Assembly: GCA_023445955.1 (NCBI GenBank)
Contig: JAEXJH010000220.1
Location: 1 to 18,613, forward strand
Source of the DNA: Pseudomonadota bacterium
GTDB taxonomy: Bacteria > Pseudomonadota > Alphaproteobacteria > Caulobacterales > Caulobacteraceae
Direction of reading: 5' to 3'
DNA length: 18,613 bases
In this document: positions 1 through 8,883 of the stretch, piece by piece
Layout of the letters: every line of letters starts with the position of its first letter
Numbering within the stretch: the first letter of the stretch is position 1
Made by a program: the position numbers and the translations under genes
The notes under the pieces: generated by a model
Databases searched by the model: none
What the model was told of the DNA's origin: nothing
The model's input: the letters and a program-made list of their open reading frames with translations, nothing else

Positions 1-123
1 AAGATGCGCCGGGTCTATCTCGCCCAGTATTCGCCCGAAGCGATCATCAATCCCGGAACCAACCACCTGCGCCGCAACGCCATCCCGCTGCTGCGCGACG
101 GCAAGCACGTCACCCTCGCCTAG
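1..123 (+). CDS. C-terminal end of a probable phytanoyl-CoA dioxygenase family protein (partial)
   Basis: An open frame enters from the left edge in frame 1 and stops at TAG 121-123, leaving 40 residues. The fragment contains RRVYLAQYSPEAI and ends LLRDGKHVTLA. This resembles the last strand and tail of Fe(II)/2-oxoglutarate oxygenases of the PhyH family, where an arginine-rich strand followed by a YLAQYS-like stretch is common near the C-terminus. The metal- and 2-oxoglutarate-binding residues would lie upstream and cannot be seen, so the assignment rests on a short tail only. The gene converges on glpK and is followed at once by a hairpin terminator, so it is probably a separate unit from the minus-strand operon. 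Confidence 0.45.
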   Translation, partial: KMRRVYLAQYSPEAIINPGTNHLRRNAIPLLRDGKHVTLA

Positions 124-131
124 TGCGACCT

Positions 132-171
132 CGACGTCGCCGAGCCAAGCGCGCGGCGACGTCGGCTTTTT
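132..171 (+). terminator. Rho-independent terminator between the partial dioxygenase and glpK
   Basis: A perfect 10-base inverted repeat, CGACGTCGCC at 132-141 and GGCGACGTCG at 155-164, encloses a 13-base loop. It is followed by GC and a run of five T at 167-171. This is a classical intrinsic terminator for plus-strand transcription leaving the partial gene. Read on the minus strand after glpK the same stem forms but lacks a downstream T run, so it would end the operon only weakly. Confidence 0.75.
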
Positions 172-172
172 C

Positions 173-1657
173 CTAACCCGCCATCGACATCACGGCCTCG
201 ACCGCCTTGCGCCAGCGAGACGCCGACGCCAGGCGCGTGGCGTCATCGCCCACAGGTTCGAAGCTGCGATCCAGGCGCCAGAAGGCTCCGTCGTCGGCCT
301 CCGGCATCACCGCCCGCCGGGCCAGCCACGCCGCGCCCAGGGCGGTCGCCTCGCGGGTCTGGGGACGATCGACCGGCGCATCCAGCAGGTCGGCCAGGGC
401 CTGCAGCATCCAGTCCGAAGCGCTCATGCCGCCATCGACGCGCAGGCGCTCCAGTTCGTGGCCCTCGCCCAGATCGGCGGCCATGGCGTCCAGCAGGTCG
501 CGGGTCTGGTGGCAGACGCTCTCCAGCGCCGCGCGGACCAGGTCGTCGGGACCGGTGGCGCGGGTCAGGCCGAAGATCGCGCCGCGCGCCTCGGGCCGCC
601 AGTCGGGCGCGCCCAGACCGACGAAGGCTGGCACCATCAGCACCCCGTCATTGGCGGCGCGGCCGGCCATCATGTCGGCCTGGGCGGCGTCGGGCAGCAC
701 CCGCAGGCCGTCGCGCAGCCACTGCAGCGCTGCCCCGGCCACGAAGATCGAGCCTTCCAGCGCATAGGTCCGCTGGCCGTCCAACTGGTAGGCGACGGTG
801 GTCAGCAGGCGGCGCTTCGAGACGACCGGCGTGTCGCCCGTATTCAGCAGCAGGAAGCAGCCGGTGCCGTAGGTGGCCTTGGCCATGCCGGGCGACAGGC
901 AGGCCTGGCCGATCAGGGCCGCCTGTTGGTCGCCGGCCAAGCCTCGGATCGGGATGGCGCCGTCGAACCATTCCAGCGAGGTCGCGCCGAAGTCGCCGGA
1001 GCTGTCGCGGACGTCCGGCAGCATCCCGCGCGGCACGTCGAACAGCGCCAGCAGGGTCTCGTCCCAGGCGCCGTCGTGGATGTTGTAGAGCTGGGTGCGC
1101 GAGGCGTTGGTGGCGTCGGTGGCGTGCGTGGCGCCCAGGGTCAGCCGCCACAGCAGGAAGCTGTCGACCGTGCCGCAGGCCAGCTCGCCGGCCTCCGCCC
1201 GCTTTCGCGCTCCCGGAACGGTGTCGAGGATCCAGGCGATCTTGCTGGCCGAGAAATAGGGATCGATCAGCAGGCCGGTGCGGACGGCGATCTCTGGCTC
1301 GTGGCCCGCGTTGCGCAGACCTTCACAGATCTCGGCCGTGCGGCGGTCCTGCCAGACGATGGCGTTGTGGATCGGCCTGCCGGTGGCGCGGTCCCAGACC
1401 ACCACCGTCTCGCGCTGGTTGGTCAAGCCCATCGCGGCGATGTCGGCGGCGGAAAGGCCCGCCTGGGCGATGGCCTCCTGGCAGACGGTCAGGCCGCTGG
1501 TCCAGAGATCCTCCGGATCGTGCTCGACCCAGCCGGGCGCGGGGAAGTGCTGAGGGGACTCGCGCTGGGCGACGGCGACGATCTGCAGGTCGGCGTCGAA
1601 CACGATGGCCCGCGACGAGGTCGTGCCCTGGTCCAGGACGAGGAAGTGCTTGGCCAT
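173..1657 (-). CDS. glpK: Glycerol kinase
   Basis: This encodes a full-length FGGY-family kinase of 494 residues, the usual size for GlpK, which makes sn-glycerol 3-phosphate from glycerol and ATP in the cytoplasm. The N-terminus carries the phosphate-binding signature [25 protein letters not shown] supplies the Arg-Glu pair that binds glycerol, and [13 protein letters not shown] holds the conserved catalytic aspartate. The C-terminal FGGY signature region ([19 protein letters not shown]) is present. The ATG lies one base past the glpD stop, so the two are co-translated and glpK is the last gene of the operon. In this setting its glycerol probably comes from sulfoquinovosyl glycerol cleaved by the upstream glycosidase, although GlpK is also a housekeeping enzyme. 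The family call is firm; the link to sulfosugar use is inferred from gene order. Confidence 0.95.
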   Translation of the reverse strand: MAKHFLVLDQGTTSSRAIVFDADLQIVAVAQRESPQHFPAPGWVEHDPEDLWTSGLTVCQEAIAQAGLSAADIAAMGLTNQRETVVVWDRATGRPIHNAIVWQDRRTAEICEGLRNAGHEPEIAVRTGLLIDPYFSASKIAWILDTVPGARKRAEAGELACGTVDSFLLWRLTLGATHATDATNASRTQLYNIHDGAWDETLLALFDVPRGMLPDVRDSSGDFGATSLEWFDGAIPIRGLAGDQQAALIGQACLSPGMAKATYGTGCFLLLNTGDTPVVSKRRLLTTVAYQLDGQRTYALEGSIFVAGAALQWLRDGLRVLPDAAQADMMAGRAANDGVLMVPAFVGLGAPDWRPEARGAIFGLTRATGPDDLVRAALESVCHQTRDLLDAMAADLGEGHELERLRVDGGMSASDWMLQALADLLDAPVDRPQTREATALGAAWLARRAVMPEADDGAFWRLDRSFEPVGDDATRLASASRWRKAVEAVMSMAG

Positions 1658-1658
1658 C

Positions 1659-3152
1659 TCAGCGCCCGGCCATGAAGGCGTCCAGCGCCGTGAATTGGGC
1701 CGCGTCCAGATGCAGGCCCAGCTTGCTGCGCCGCCAGACCACGTCGTCGGCGGTGCGGGCCCACTCGACGTCCATCAGGTAGCGGACCTCGCGCTCGGAG
1801 AGGCCCGCGCCGAAGTCCTGGCCGAGATCTTCGAGGGTTTTGGCGTCACCCAGAACGACCTTCGCTCGCGAGCCATAAGCCCGGGCCAGTCGGCGCGCCG
1901 TCTCAGGCGTCAGGAACGGATAGGCCGCCGACAGGTCGGCGATGCAGGCGGCCAGACCGCCCTTGCCCAGGTCGCCGCCCGGCAGCGGCTTCGTCGCCGT
2001 CCAGCGCGGCTGCCGCGCCCAGTCGATGTGGTGGGAGAGCTTCTCGATCGCCGCTTCGGAAAGGTGGCGATAGGTGGTGATCTTGCCGCCGAACACGTGG
2101 ACGACCGGCGCCGCGCCCTGCTCGGCGTCCAGCGACAGCACGTAGTCGCGGGTGGCCTCCTGGGCGCTGTCGGCGCCGTCGTCCAGCAGGGCCCGCACGC
2201 CGGCGTAGCGCCAGACGATCTCGTCCTGCGTGATCGGCTGGGCCAGGTATTCGCCGATGGCTTCGAGCAGGTAGTCAACCTCGCCGTCGGTGGCCCGCAC
2301 GTCGGCCGGGCCGGCGGTGTGATCCATGTCGGTGGTGCCGATCAGGGTGAAATCATCCTGGTACGGAATAGCGAAGACGATGCGGCCGTCGCCGTTCTGG
2401 AAAATGAAGGCCCGCGGGTCGATCTTGCGGCGCACGACGATGTGCGTGCCGCGCACAAGGCGCAGGCGGGCGTCGGCATGGGTCGCGGTCAGGCCGGCCA
2501 CGCCGTCCGCCCAAGGCCCCGCGGCGTTGACCAGCGAGCGCGCGGTGAGGTCCAGCACCTGCCCTGTCCCATCGACCGCCTGCACATGCCACAGGTCGCC
2601 TTCGCGCCGGGCCGAGGTCACGCGGGTGCGGGTCAGGATGCGCGCGCCGCGCTCGGCGGCGTCCAAAGCGTTCAGCGTCACCAGGCGGGCGTCGTCGACC
2701 TGGCAGTCGGAATATTCGAAGCCGCGCTTGAACTGCGGGTCCAGCACCTTGCCGGCGGGGTCGGTGGCGAAGTCCAGGCTCTTGGTGGCCGGCAGCCGTT
2801 TGCGGCCGCCGATGTGGTCGTAGAGGAAGAGGCCGATCCGCAGCATCCAGCGCGGCCGCAGCGAGCGGTGATGCGGCAGGATGAACCGCAGGGGCTGGAT
2901 CAGGTGGGGCGCGATCGCCCACAGTCGCTCGCGCTCCTCCAGCGCCTCGCGCACCAGCTTGAACTCGTAGTGCTCCAGATAGCGCAGACCGCCGTGGATC
3001 AGCTTGGTCGAGGCCGAGGACGTGGCGCCGGCCAGGTCCCCCTGCTCGATCAGCGCCACCCGCGCGCCGCGCCCGGCGGCGTCACGGGCGATGCCGCAGC
3101 CATTGACGCCGCCGCCGATGATCAGGAGGTCGAATGGGGCTTCAAGAGGCAT
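1659..3152 (-). CDS. glpD: Aerobic glycerol-3-phosphate dehydrogenase (FAD)
   Basis: This is a 497-residue flavoprotein that oxidises glycerol 3-phosphate to dihydroxyacetone phosphate and passes electrons to the quinone pool at the inner membrane. The N-terminus has the dinucleotide-binding fold [23 protein letters not shown], followed by the GlpD-specific [20 protein letters not shown] segment. [10 protein letters not shown], the IGTTD motif and [10 protein letters not shown] near residue 355 are further family hallmarks, and the C-terminal alpha-helical domain is complete. The gene begins 18 bases after the MFS gene and ends one base before glpK. GlpD with GlpK forms the full glycerol-to-triose route. 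No glpF facilitator lies beside them, which fits glycerol being made inside the cell by the sulfoquinovosidase rather than imported. Confidence 0.95.
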   Translation of the reverse strand: MPLEAPFDLLIIGGGVNGCGIARDAAGRGARVALIEQGDLAGATSSASTKLIHGGLRYLEHYEFKLVREALEERERLWAIAPHLIQPLRFILPHHRSLRPRWMLRIGLFLYDHIGGRKRLPATKSLDFATDPAGKVLDPQFKRGFEYSDCQVDDARLVTLNALDAAERGARILTRTRVTSARREGDLWHVQAVDGTGQVLDLTARSLVNAAGPWADGVAGLTATHADARLRLVRGTHIVVRRKIDPRAFIFQNGDGRIVFAIPYQDDFTLIGTTDMDHTAGPADVRATDGEVDYLLEAIGEYLAQPITQDEIVWRYAGVRALLDDGADSAQEATRDYVLSLDAEQGAAPVVHVFGGKITTYRHLSEAAIEKLSHHIDWARQPRWTATKPLPGGDLGKGGLAACIADLSAAYPFLTPETARRLARAYGSRAKVVLGDAKTLEDLGQDFGAGLSEREVRYLMDVEWARTADDVVWRRSKLGLHLDAAQFTALDAFMAGR

Positions 3153-3170
3153 GCGGACTACGCTTCACGG

Positions 3171-4400
3171 TCAGAGATTGGCCAGCCGCAACGTCGGCAG
3201 CCACAGGTGGATCCAGGCCAGGGCCAGCAGATAGGCGCAAGAGGCCATCAGGAACAGCGGCAGGTAACCGACGCCATTGCTCAAGAGCACGCCAGCCAGC
3301 TGCAGCACCGCCATGCCCGAGAGGTTCCCGGCCAGGGCGCCCAGGCTGGTGACGGTGCCCACGCGCTGGGCGGGAACGACGTCGGTGATGATGCCGAACA
3401 CATTGACCGAGAAGCCCTGGTGGGCGGCCAGGGTCAGGCCCAGCAGCAAGGTGGCGATCCACGCGGTGGGGGCGTGCAGCACCAAAGGCGCCGGCACCAC
3501 CAGCAGCGCGCAGACCAGCATCACTGTCTTGCGGGCGCGGTTGACCGACCAGCCGCTGGCCAGCAGGCGATTGACGACGGCTCCGGCGACCAGCGACCCA
3601 CCGGCGGCGATCAGATAGATGACGGCCAGCGGAACGGCGAAGTCCTTCATGCTCAGGCCGAACACCCGGTGGAACAGGTCCGGGGTCCAGAACAGCAGGA
3701 ACCACCAGACCTGATCGAACAGGGCCTTGGCGCCCATGATCGCCCAGGTGGCGCGGTCGCTCAGCACGTCGATCCAGCGCACCTTGCTCGGCGCGGCCTG
3801 GAGCGGATCGGCCGGGCGCGGCTGGAAGACCTCGGACTGGCCCGCGCCGCTGGCGAACCAGGCGACGACCCACAGCAGGCCCGCGCCGCCGACGAGGGCG
3901 AAGGTGTTTCGCCAGCCCACCGCCCCGGCCAGGAACGGCACGAAGAGCGGCGTAACCACCGCCCCGATATTTCCGGCGGCGTTGAACAGGCCCAGGGCCA
4001 TGGAGCGCGACTTGGCGTCAAAGGCCGCCGTGATCGTCTTGATCCCCGTTGGTGTGCCCAGAGCCTCGGTCGCGCCCAGCGCCACCCGGGCCGCCGTGAA
4101 CTGCGCCACTGTATGGGCCAGGCCGTGGGCCATGGCGGCCAGGCTCCAGGAGCCGACGGCCAGGGGGTTGGCGACCTTCAGCCCCACCCGGTCGGTGAAC
4201 CAGCCAGTGAACAGGAAGGCGATGGCGGCCGACAGCTGGAACGTCGCGGCCAGGTGGCCGTAGTCGGCGTCCGTCCAGTGCAGGTCTTCCTGCAACATCG
4301 GCTTGAGGATCGCGATGATCTGCCGGTCGGCATAGTTGAGGATGCTGGCGACGATCAGCAGGCCCAGCAGAAAGCGGCGGTCGAGCTTGAAGGTCATCAC
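3171..4400 (-). CDS. MFS permease of the anion:cation symporter (ACS/ExuT-like) type, probable sulfoquinovosyl glycerol or sulfoquinovose importer
   Basis: This encodes a 409-residue, very hydrophobic protein with the spacing of 12 membrane segments. The start LLGLLIVASILNYADRQII resembles the first helix of hexuronate and galactonate carriers of the ACS family, which carry organic anions with a cation. GWFTDRVGLKVA fits the MFS loop 2-3 signature, and a second half-repeat follows. Its ATG overlaps the TGA of the sulfoquinovosidase in the sequence ATGA, so the two are translationally coupled and probably share a substrate. A negatively charged sulfosugar suits an ACS carrier. The exact substrate is inferred from context. 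A second ATG directly after the first makes the start uncertain by one codon. Confidence 0.85.
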   Translation of the reverse strand: MMTFKLDRRFLLGLLIVASILNYADRQIIAILKPMLQEDLHWTDADYGHLAATFQLSAAIAFLFTGWFTDRVGLKVANPLAVGSWSLAAMAHGLAHTVAQFTAARVALGATEALGTPTGIKTITAAFDAKSRSMALGLFNAAGNIGAVVTPLFVPFLAGAVGWRNTFALVGGAGLLWVVAWFASGAGQSEVFQPRPADPLQAAPSKVRWIDVLSDRATWAIMGAKALFDQVWWFLLFWTPDLFHRVFGLSMKDFAVPLAVIYLIAAGGSLVAGAVVNRLLASGWSVNRARKTVMLVCALLVVPAPLVLHAPTAWIATLLLGLTLAAHQGFSVNVFGIITDVVPAQRVGTVTSLGALAGNLSGMAVLQLAGVLLSNGVGYLPLFLMASCAYLLALAWIHLWLPTLRLANL

Positions 4401-6427
4401 AGCGTCCTGAGCTCGCGGAACAGCGCCGCATCGGCCGCGTCGCCACGGTAGTAGACGGGCGGCTTGCCGAAGGGCGCGGGGGTGTCGACGGCCTGGCCGC
4501 CGGCGAAGACCTGGCCCGACCAGGCATGGACCCAGTCGGCCCCGGCCGGCAGATAGACCGAGCGCGCCTTGCGGCCCTCCTCGATCACCGGCGCGACCAG
4601 CAGGTCGCGGCCGAACAGGTACTGGGTCTGCTCGGCATAGGTCGCCGGATCGTCCTCGTGGTGCAGGAACAGCGGCCGCTGCAGCGGCAGCCCCTGCCCG
4701 CTGGCCTCATCGCGAAGGCTGCGGATATAGGGCGCCAGGTGACGGTAGACCTTGGTCATCCGGGCGAAATGGGCCAGCACCTCGGGGTCCTGGTCCAGCT
4801 GGAGGTTCTGGTCGGGCCGGTTGCCCTCGTGCGAGCGCATGACGGCGGTGAAGGCGGCCATCTCGCTCCAGCGCATCAGCAGTTCGGCGGTGCGGACATT
4901 GCCGAACAGGCTGGTGTACCCGCCGATGTCGCTGTGGTGATAGGCGTTGCCCAGCAGGCCCGAGGACAGGGCCGCGACGATCACCGTGCCGATGCCGTCG
5001 TGGCGCGAGAAGTCCACCGACTGGTCGCCGGCCCACAGCAGCGGGCAGTAGCGCTGCACGCCCGTATAGCCGGCGCGCATGAAGAACAGGGTGTCGCCGG
5101 TCTTGCCGCGGCTGGCCACGGCGTCGGCATTGACCTTGCCCCACAGGGTCGGCCAGGCGTTGTGCATCAGCATGCCGTCGACGCCATTGGCCAGGCGCAC
5201 GTCGGTAGGCAGGTACTCGCCGAAGTCGGCCATCCAGCCCGACAGGCCGAAGTCGAGCATCTGCTGGCCGATGACGGCCTCGGCGAACCACTCCGCCGCC
5301 GCTGGATTGGTGAAGTCGACCACGCCGCAATCGAACTCGCCGAAGTCGACGATGTAGGGCTCATCGGCATCGAGTCGCAGGGCGAGATAGCCGGCCTCTT
5401 TGGCCACCGGATAGAGGTCACCGTCGACGCATAGATAGGGGTTCACATAGCCCAGGAAGCGGATATCGCGCTGGGCCAGCTCGGCGATCTTGCGGTCGAG
5501 GCCCGGATACCGGCTCTCGTTCCACTTCCAGTTCCAGAACAGGCGCTTGCCAAACGAGGTGATGCGCAGGCCCACCCAGTCCTCGCACCACAGGCCCGAG
5601 ATGGCGACGTCGGCCTTCTCGTAGGCCTCCAGGCGCTGAAAGCTCTCGTCGCCCTGCTTGAGGCCAATGATCGCGCCGTTCAGCACCCACTCGGGCAGCG
5701 GCGGCTGGCGGCCGAAACGCGTGGAGAGCGCGCCTACCAGGTCGACGAAGCTGTCGGCGGTGAAGATCTCGATCCGCTCGGGGACTTCCCAGACCTCGAT
5801 CTCGTGGAAGGCGTCGTGACGGAAGTCGAACACCGCATAGGCCGTGGTCTCGACGTGCAGCGCGTAGCGGCGCGAGGAGATGAAGGTCGGCTGCGGATAG
5901 TTGGTGTGGAAATAGTCGCCGCCGGCTCCGATCTGGTCGGCCATCCAGGTGATCTGGGTGGACTTGTCGCGGCCGACGCCCGGCTCGGAGGTCCACAGCG
6001 GGAACTGCCGGCCGCGCAGGTCGAAATAGGAGAGCTGTTCGCCAGCGCCCCAGACGTTCTCGCCCGCCTCGCCCACCAGGCGCAGCCAAAGGCGGTTGAT
6101 CGGGGCGGCGCCGGCGACCAGGGTCACGTGGCCGTTCGCGAAGACCTCCAGCGCCAGACGCTCGGCAGAGCCGGCCTCGGCGGCGAAGCCGATGCGAACG
6201 CGGTCGCCTTGAATGTCGGCGGTCGCGGCGCGCAGGGCCACACGCTCGGTGACGTAGTCGGAGATGGCGAAGTTGCCGCGGGCCATCTTCACATCGGCCT
6301 CGCCCCGGCCGACGAACAGGCACGGCGCGTCGGCGGTGTGGCGCAGGATCTCGCGCCCCGCAGCGCGCAGGACGAAGCCGTCGGTCAGGGAAATGTACTC
6401 GAGCACCTTGGCCTCCGCCCCGAACAC
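4397..6427 (-). CDS. Sulfoquinovosidase, GH31 family (YihQ/SmoI-like, KERW type)
   Basis: At 676 residues this matches E. coli YihQ (about 678) along its whole length. It hydrolyses alpha-sulfoquinovosides such as sulfoquinovosyl glycerol, giving sulfoquinovose and glycerol. The nucleophile is Asp401 in GWMADFGEYLPTD and the acid/base is Asp468 in LWAGDQSVDF. Sulfonate recognition residues known from YihQ (Arg301, Trp304, Tyr508) line up with Arg295 and Trp298 in GKRLFWNWKW and Tyr504 in HHSDIGGYTSLF. Where YihQ has Gln262 and Gln288 this protein has Lys257 and Glu282 (WCEDW), the K-E-R-W combination of Agrobacterium-type enzymes. No signal peptide is seen, so it acts inside the cell. The start is a GTG chosen because it matches YihQ length. 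A second GTG at 6406 has a better ribosome site (GGAGG, 5 bases away) and would remove 7 residues. An ordinary alpha-glucosidase is unlikely given these residues. Confidence 0.9.
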   Translation of the reverse strand: MFGAEAKVLEYISLTDGFVLRAAGREILRHTADAPCLFVGRGEADVKMARGNFAISDYVTERVALRAATADIQGDRVRIGFAAEAGSAERLALEVFANGHVTLVAGAAPINRLWLRLVGEAGENVWGAGEQLSYFDLRGRQFPLWTSEPGVGRDKSTQITWMADQIGAGGDYFHTNYPQPTFISSRRYALHVETTAYAVFDFRHDAFHEIEVWEVPERIEIFTADSFVDLVGALSTRFGRQPPLPEWVLNGAIIGLKQGDESFQRLEAYEKADVAISGLWCEDWVGLRITSFGKRLFWNWKWNESRYPGLDRKIAELAQRDIRFLGYVNPYLCVDGDLYPVAKEAGYLALRLDADEPYIVDFGEFDCGVVDFTNPAAAEWFAEAVIGQQMLDFGLSGWMADFGEYLPTDVRLANGVDGMLMHNAWPTLWGKVNADAVASRGKTGDTLFFMRAGYTGVQRYCPLLWAGDQSVDFSRHDGIGTVIVAALSSGLLGNAYHHSDIGGYTSLFGNVRTAELLMRWSEMAAFTAVMRSHEGNRPDQNLQLDQDPEVLAHFARMTKVYRHLAPYIRSLRDEASGQGLPLQRPLFLHHEDDPATYAEQTQYLFGRDLLVAPVIEEGRKARSVYLPAGADWVHAWSGQVFAGGQAVDTPAPFGKPPVYYRGDAADAALFRELRTL

Positions 6428-6445
6428 GCCACTCGGCGCGATCGT

Positions 6446-6493
6446 CGAAAAAGAAAGGGCGGACCCGGCCGGAATGAGAGAAACCGGGCCCGC
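6446..6493 (-). terminator. Terminator or attenuator between the TonB receptor and the sulfoquinovosidase
   Basis: On the minus strand GCGGGCCCGG (6493-6484) pairs with CCGGGTCCGC (6468-6459) over ten positions, one of them a G-U wobble, around a 15-base loop. It is followed by CCTTTCTTTTT. This has the form of an intrinsic terminator. It lies inside the probable operon, with only about 20 bases between its T tract and the next start codon and no evident promoter there. It may therefore allow partial read-through and lower expression of the four downstream genes relative to the receptor. Confidence 0.65.
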
Positions 6494-6504
6494 AGGGGGG
6501 AACG

Positions 6505-8844
6505 TCAGTTGAAGTTGTAGCGGAGGCTGGCGCCGAAATAGCGCTCGGCGTCACGCGGCGTGATCTGGCGCATGAACGCCGTGCCGTTCGGGATGCGGTT
6601 GATCACGAAGTGCTGGTCGGTGAGGTTCTTGCCGATCAGGGCCAGGCGCAGCTTCTGGTCCTTGCTGACCAGGGCGACGCTGGCGTCGATCGTGCCGTAG
6701 CCCTTCTGGATGGCGTACGGGTTCTGGTTGATGTCGAAGCCCATCTTGCTCTGGTATTGCGCGCCGACATTGAAATCCAAGTCGAACTTCTGGCCTTCCA
6801 GCGGCACGAAGTAGCTCGTGTTGACCGACACCTTGTGCTTCGACGACAGCGGCAGCGGCTTGCCGTTGATCGCCAGGGCCGAGCAGGTCCCGATGGCCGG
6901 GCATTTGAACTGGTCGATCCTGGCGTCGATATAGGCGTAGCCGCCCGTGAACCGCAGGTTCTTCACCGGCTCGAACACGAAGTCGGCCTCGACGCCCTTG
7001 GTCTTGATGGTGCCGGCGTTGGTCAGGCGCGAGACCACCGTGGTGCCGATCACGTCCAGATTGGTGGCCTGGAAGTTGTTGTAGGTCGTGTTGAACGCCG
7101 CCAGGTTCAGCACCAGACGGCCGTCCAGCAGACGCGACTTCATGCCGACCTCGTAGGCGTTCGAGGTTTCGGGCGCGATGCCGAAATTGTCCGTGGCCTG
7201 CATGTTGAAGAACACGTTCATCGCCGGGCCCTTGTAGCCCCGGGTATAGCTGCCATAGGCCATGATCACCGGCGTGATGTCGTACTGCGCGCCGACCTTG
7301 CCCGACCAGCCGCTGGCGTCGGTGCCGCCCGTGCCCGAGAAGGTCGGGTTGACGCCGCTCAACGCGGCCGCGCCAGAAGTGCGCAGGCGACGGTGGACGA
7401 AGTCGATGCTGTCATGCGTCCAGCGCGCGCCGATGAGGCCGCGGAAGCGCTCGCTGAAGTTCAGCGTGCCCTGGCCGAAGGTGGCGTAGTTCTCGAGCGT
7501 GGTCTGGAACTCGCCGATGCCGGAATTGGCCGTGTAGGTCGAAGCGCCGGGCGAGCACGGCGTCGCCGTCCCGAGCGCACCGAGGGTCACCGGGGCCAGA
7601 GTCGAGGCGGTGCACGAGGTCACCGTGCGGATGAAGTAGTTGCTCTCCCAGGTATGGTAATAATAGAGGCCCGCCACGTATTCGAAGAAGTGGCCCAGCG
7701 GCGAGGCAATGCGCAGTTCCTGCGTGAACTGGTCGAAGTTCAGACGGCCATAGTCCTGGGTGCGGATGTCGGCGGCCAGAGCGCCGGTGGCCACGTAGCT
7801 GGGCGAGTCCGAACGGAAGTCGCCGTCGCGGCCCTGGGCGTTCTTCCAGTTCCGATAGGCGGTGATCGAGGTCAGGGTGTACTCGCCGACCGACCAGTTC
7901 ACCTGGGCCGAGAAGCCGCTGTTGATGTCCTTGGTGAACGGCGACTGGTCGTTGTCGATGTCCTTGTTGGTGTCGTTCGGCGTCAGCGGCTTCAGCGACG
8001 GCAGGAAGACGTTGTCGTTGTAGGCGCTGGAGAACACCGTGCCGATGCTGTCGGCATAGCCGCTGTCGACATTGTGCGAGTAGTCGGCGATCAGGTCGAC
8101 GGTCAGGTCGTCGGTGGGCTTCCAGCGCAGGCGGCCGCGCAGGCCGTTGTGCTCGTAGCCGTTGACGTCCTTGCCGTTGAAGACGTTCTTGCCGTTGCCG
8201 TCATAGTGGCTGAAGAAGCCGGCCAGCGAGCCGGCCAGGGTGTCCGACAGCGGACCCGAGACCGCGCCGCGCAGGCGGTATTCGTTGCCCTGGTAGTAGG
8301 CCGCGTCGAGATAGCCGCTCTTCTCCTGGCTGGGCGCGCGGGTGATCAGGCTGATGACGCCCGCCGAGGCGTTCTTGCCAAACAGCGTGCCTTGCGGACC
8401 GCGCAGGATCTCGACCCGCTCCAGGTCCAGGAAGTCGGCGGTGGCCTGGCCGCTGCGGGCGTAGACCACGCCGTCCACCACCATCGACACTGACGGCTCG
8501 ACGCCCGAGGCGAACGAGACCGTGCCGACGCCGCGGACGGTCAAGGCGGAGTCCTTGTTGGTGTTGCCCTTCCGGAAAGTCAGGGCCGGCGCCATCTGGA
8601 TCAGCTGCTCGGGCGAATTGACGTTGGCCCGTTCCATGGCCTGGCCGCTGACGACGCTGATGGCGATCGGCACCTTCTGGACGTTCTCGGACCGCTTCTG
8701 GGCGGTGACGATCACCTCCTCGATGACCGGCGCGTCCCCGGTGGATTGAGACTGAGCCCAGGCCGAAGTCGCCGGCAGCAAGGCGAGCGTGAGCGCCATG
8801 GCGGCGCCGCTCATCATCACGACGCGATGGTTACGCGTGTTCAT
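6505..8844 (-). CDS. TonB-dependent outer-membrane receptor, probable sulfosugar uptake
   Basis: This encodes a 779-residue receptor. The N-terminus (MNTRNHRVVMMSGAAMALTLALLPATSAWAQ, written here in two parts as MNTRNHRVVMM and a hydrophobic run ending AWAQ) is a signal peptide with probable cleavage after Ala-Trp-Ala. A TonB box-like stretch EEVIVTAQKR follows. The plug domain is shown by VPIAISVVSGQAM, LTVRGVGT, VDGVVYARSG and ERVEILRGPQGTLFGKNASAG. The rest is a 22-strand-type barrel ending ERYFGASLRYNFN. A strong ribosome site, GGGAGGG, lies 6 bases before the ATG. Such receptors import scarce nutrients too large or polar for porins. Its place between the FMN reductase and the sulfoquinovosidase suggests the ligand is sulfoquinovosyl glycerol or a related glycoside, which is inference from order alone. 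Confidence 0.9.
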   Translation of the reverse strand: MNTRNHRVVMMSGAAMALTLALLPATSAWAQSQSTGDAPVIEEVIVTAQKRSENVQKVPIAISVVSGQAMERANVNSPEQLIQMAPALTFRKGNTNKDSALTVRGVGTVSFASGVEPSVSMVVDGVVYARSGQATADFLDLERVEILRGPQGTLFGKNASAGVISLITRAPSQEKSGYLDAAYYQGNEYRLRGAVSGPLSDTLAGSLAGFFSHYDGNGKNVFNGKDVNGYEHNGLRGRLRWKPTDDLTVDLIADYSHNVDSGYADSIGTVFSSAYNDNVFLPSLKPLTPNDTNKDIDNDQSPFTKDINSGFSAQVNWSVGEYTLTSITAYRNWKNAQGRDGDFRSDSPSYVATGALAADIRTQDYGRLNFDQFTQELRIASPLGHFFEYVAGLYYYHTWESNYFIRTVTSCTASTLAPVTLGALGTATPCSPGASTYTANSGIGEFQTTLENYATFGQGTLNFSERFRGLIGARWTHDSIDFVHRRLRTSGAAALSGVNPTFSGTGGTDASGWSGKVGAQYDITPVIMAYGSYTRGYKGPAMNVFFNMQATDNFGIAPETSNAYEVGMKSRLLDGRLVLNLAAFNTTYNNFQATNLDVIGTTVVSRLTNAGTIKTKGVEADFVFEPVKNLRFTGGYAYIDARIDQFKCPAIGTCSALAINGKPLPLSSKHKVSVNTSYFVPLEGQKFDLDFNVGAQYQSKMGFDINQNPYAIQKGYGTIDASVALVSKDQKLRLALIGKNLTDQHFVINRIPNGTAFMRQITPRDAERYFGASLRYNFN

Positions 8845-8866
8845 TGGTTACCCTCCCTTTTTAATT

Positions 8867-8883
8867 CCCACCTTTTTGGTGGG
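8867..8883 (-). promoter_or_regulatory. Short perfect hairpin in the leader of the TonB receptor gene
   Basis: CCCACC (8867-8872) and GGTGGG (8878-8883) form a perfect 6-base stem around a 5-base T/A loop, 23 bases before the receptor start codon and just upstream of its ribosome site. Read as minus-strand RNA the loop is AAAAA and no T run follows, so it is not a terminator. It may be an mRNA-stabilising or processing element, or an operator. A second imperfect palindrome with a CG centre, GCCCCTCGAGGAGC, lies at 8892-8905. Neither resembles the LacI-like sites at 11516 and 11701. Confidence 0.4.

Noticed and set aside
458..1675. A long plus-strand open frame opposite glpK
   Set aside because: It is an antisense shadow of an intact glycerol kinase with no family features.
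1605..4451. A very long plus-strand open frame across glpD and the permease gene
   Set aside because: It is antisense to two genes with clear family motifs, rich in Gln, Arg, Gly and Ala as expected from the GC-rich opposite strand, and has no recognisable domain.
6610..8493. A long plus-strand open frame opposite the first TonB receptor
   Set aside because: It is low-complexity Val/Ala/Arg/Gly sequence made by codon bias of the real receptor gene; no ribosome site or domain was seen.
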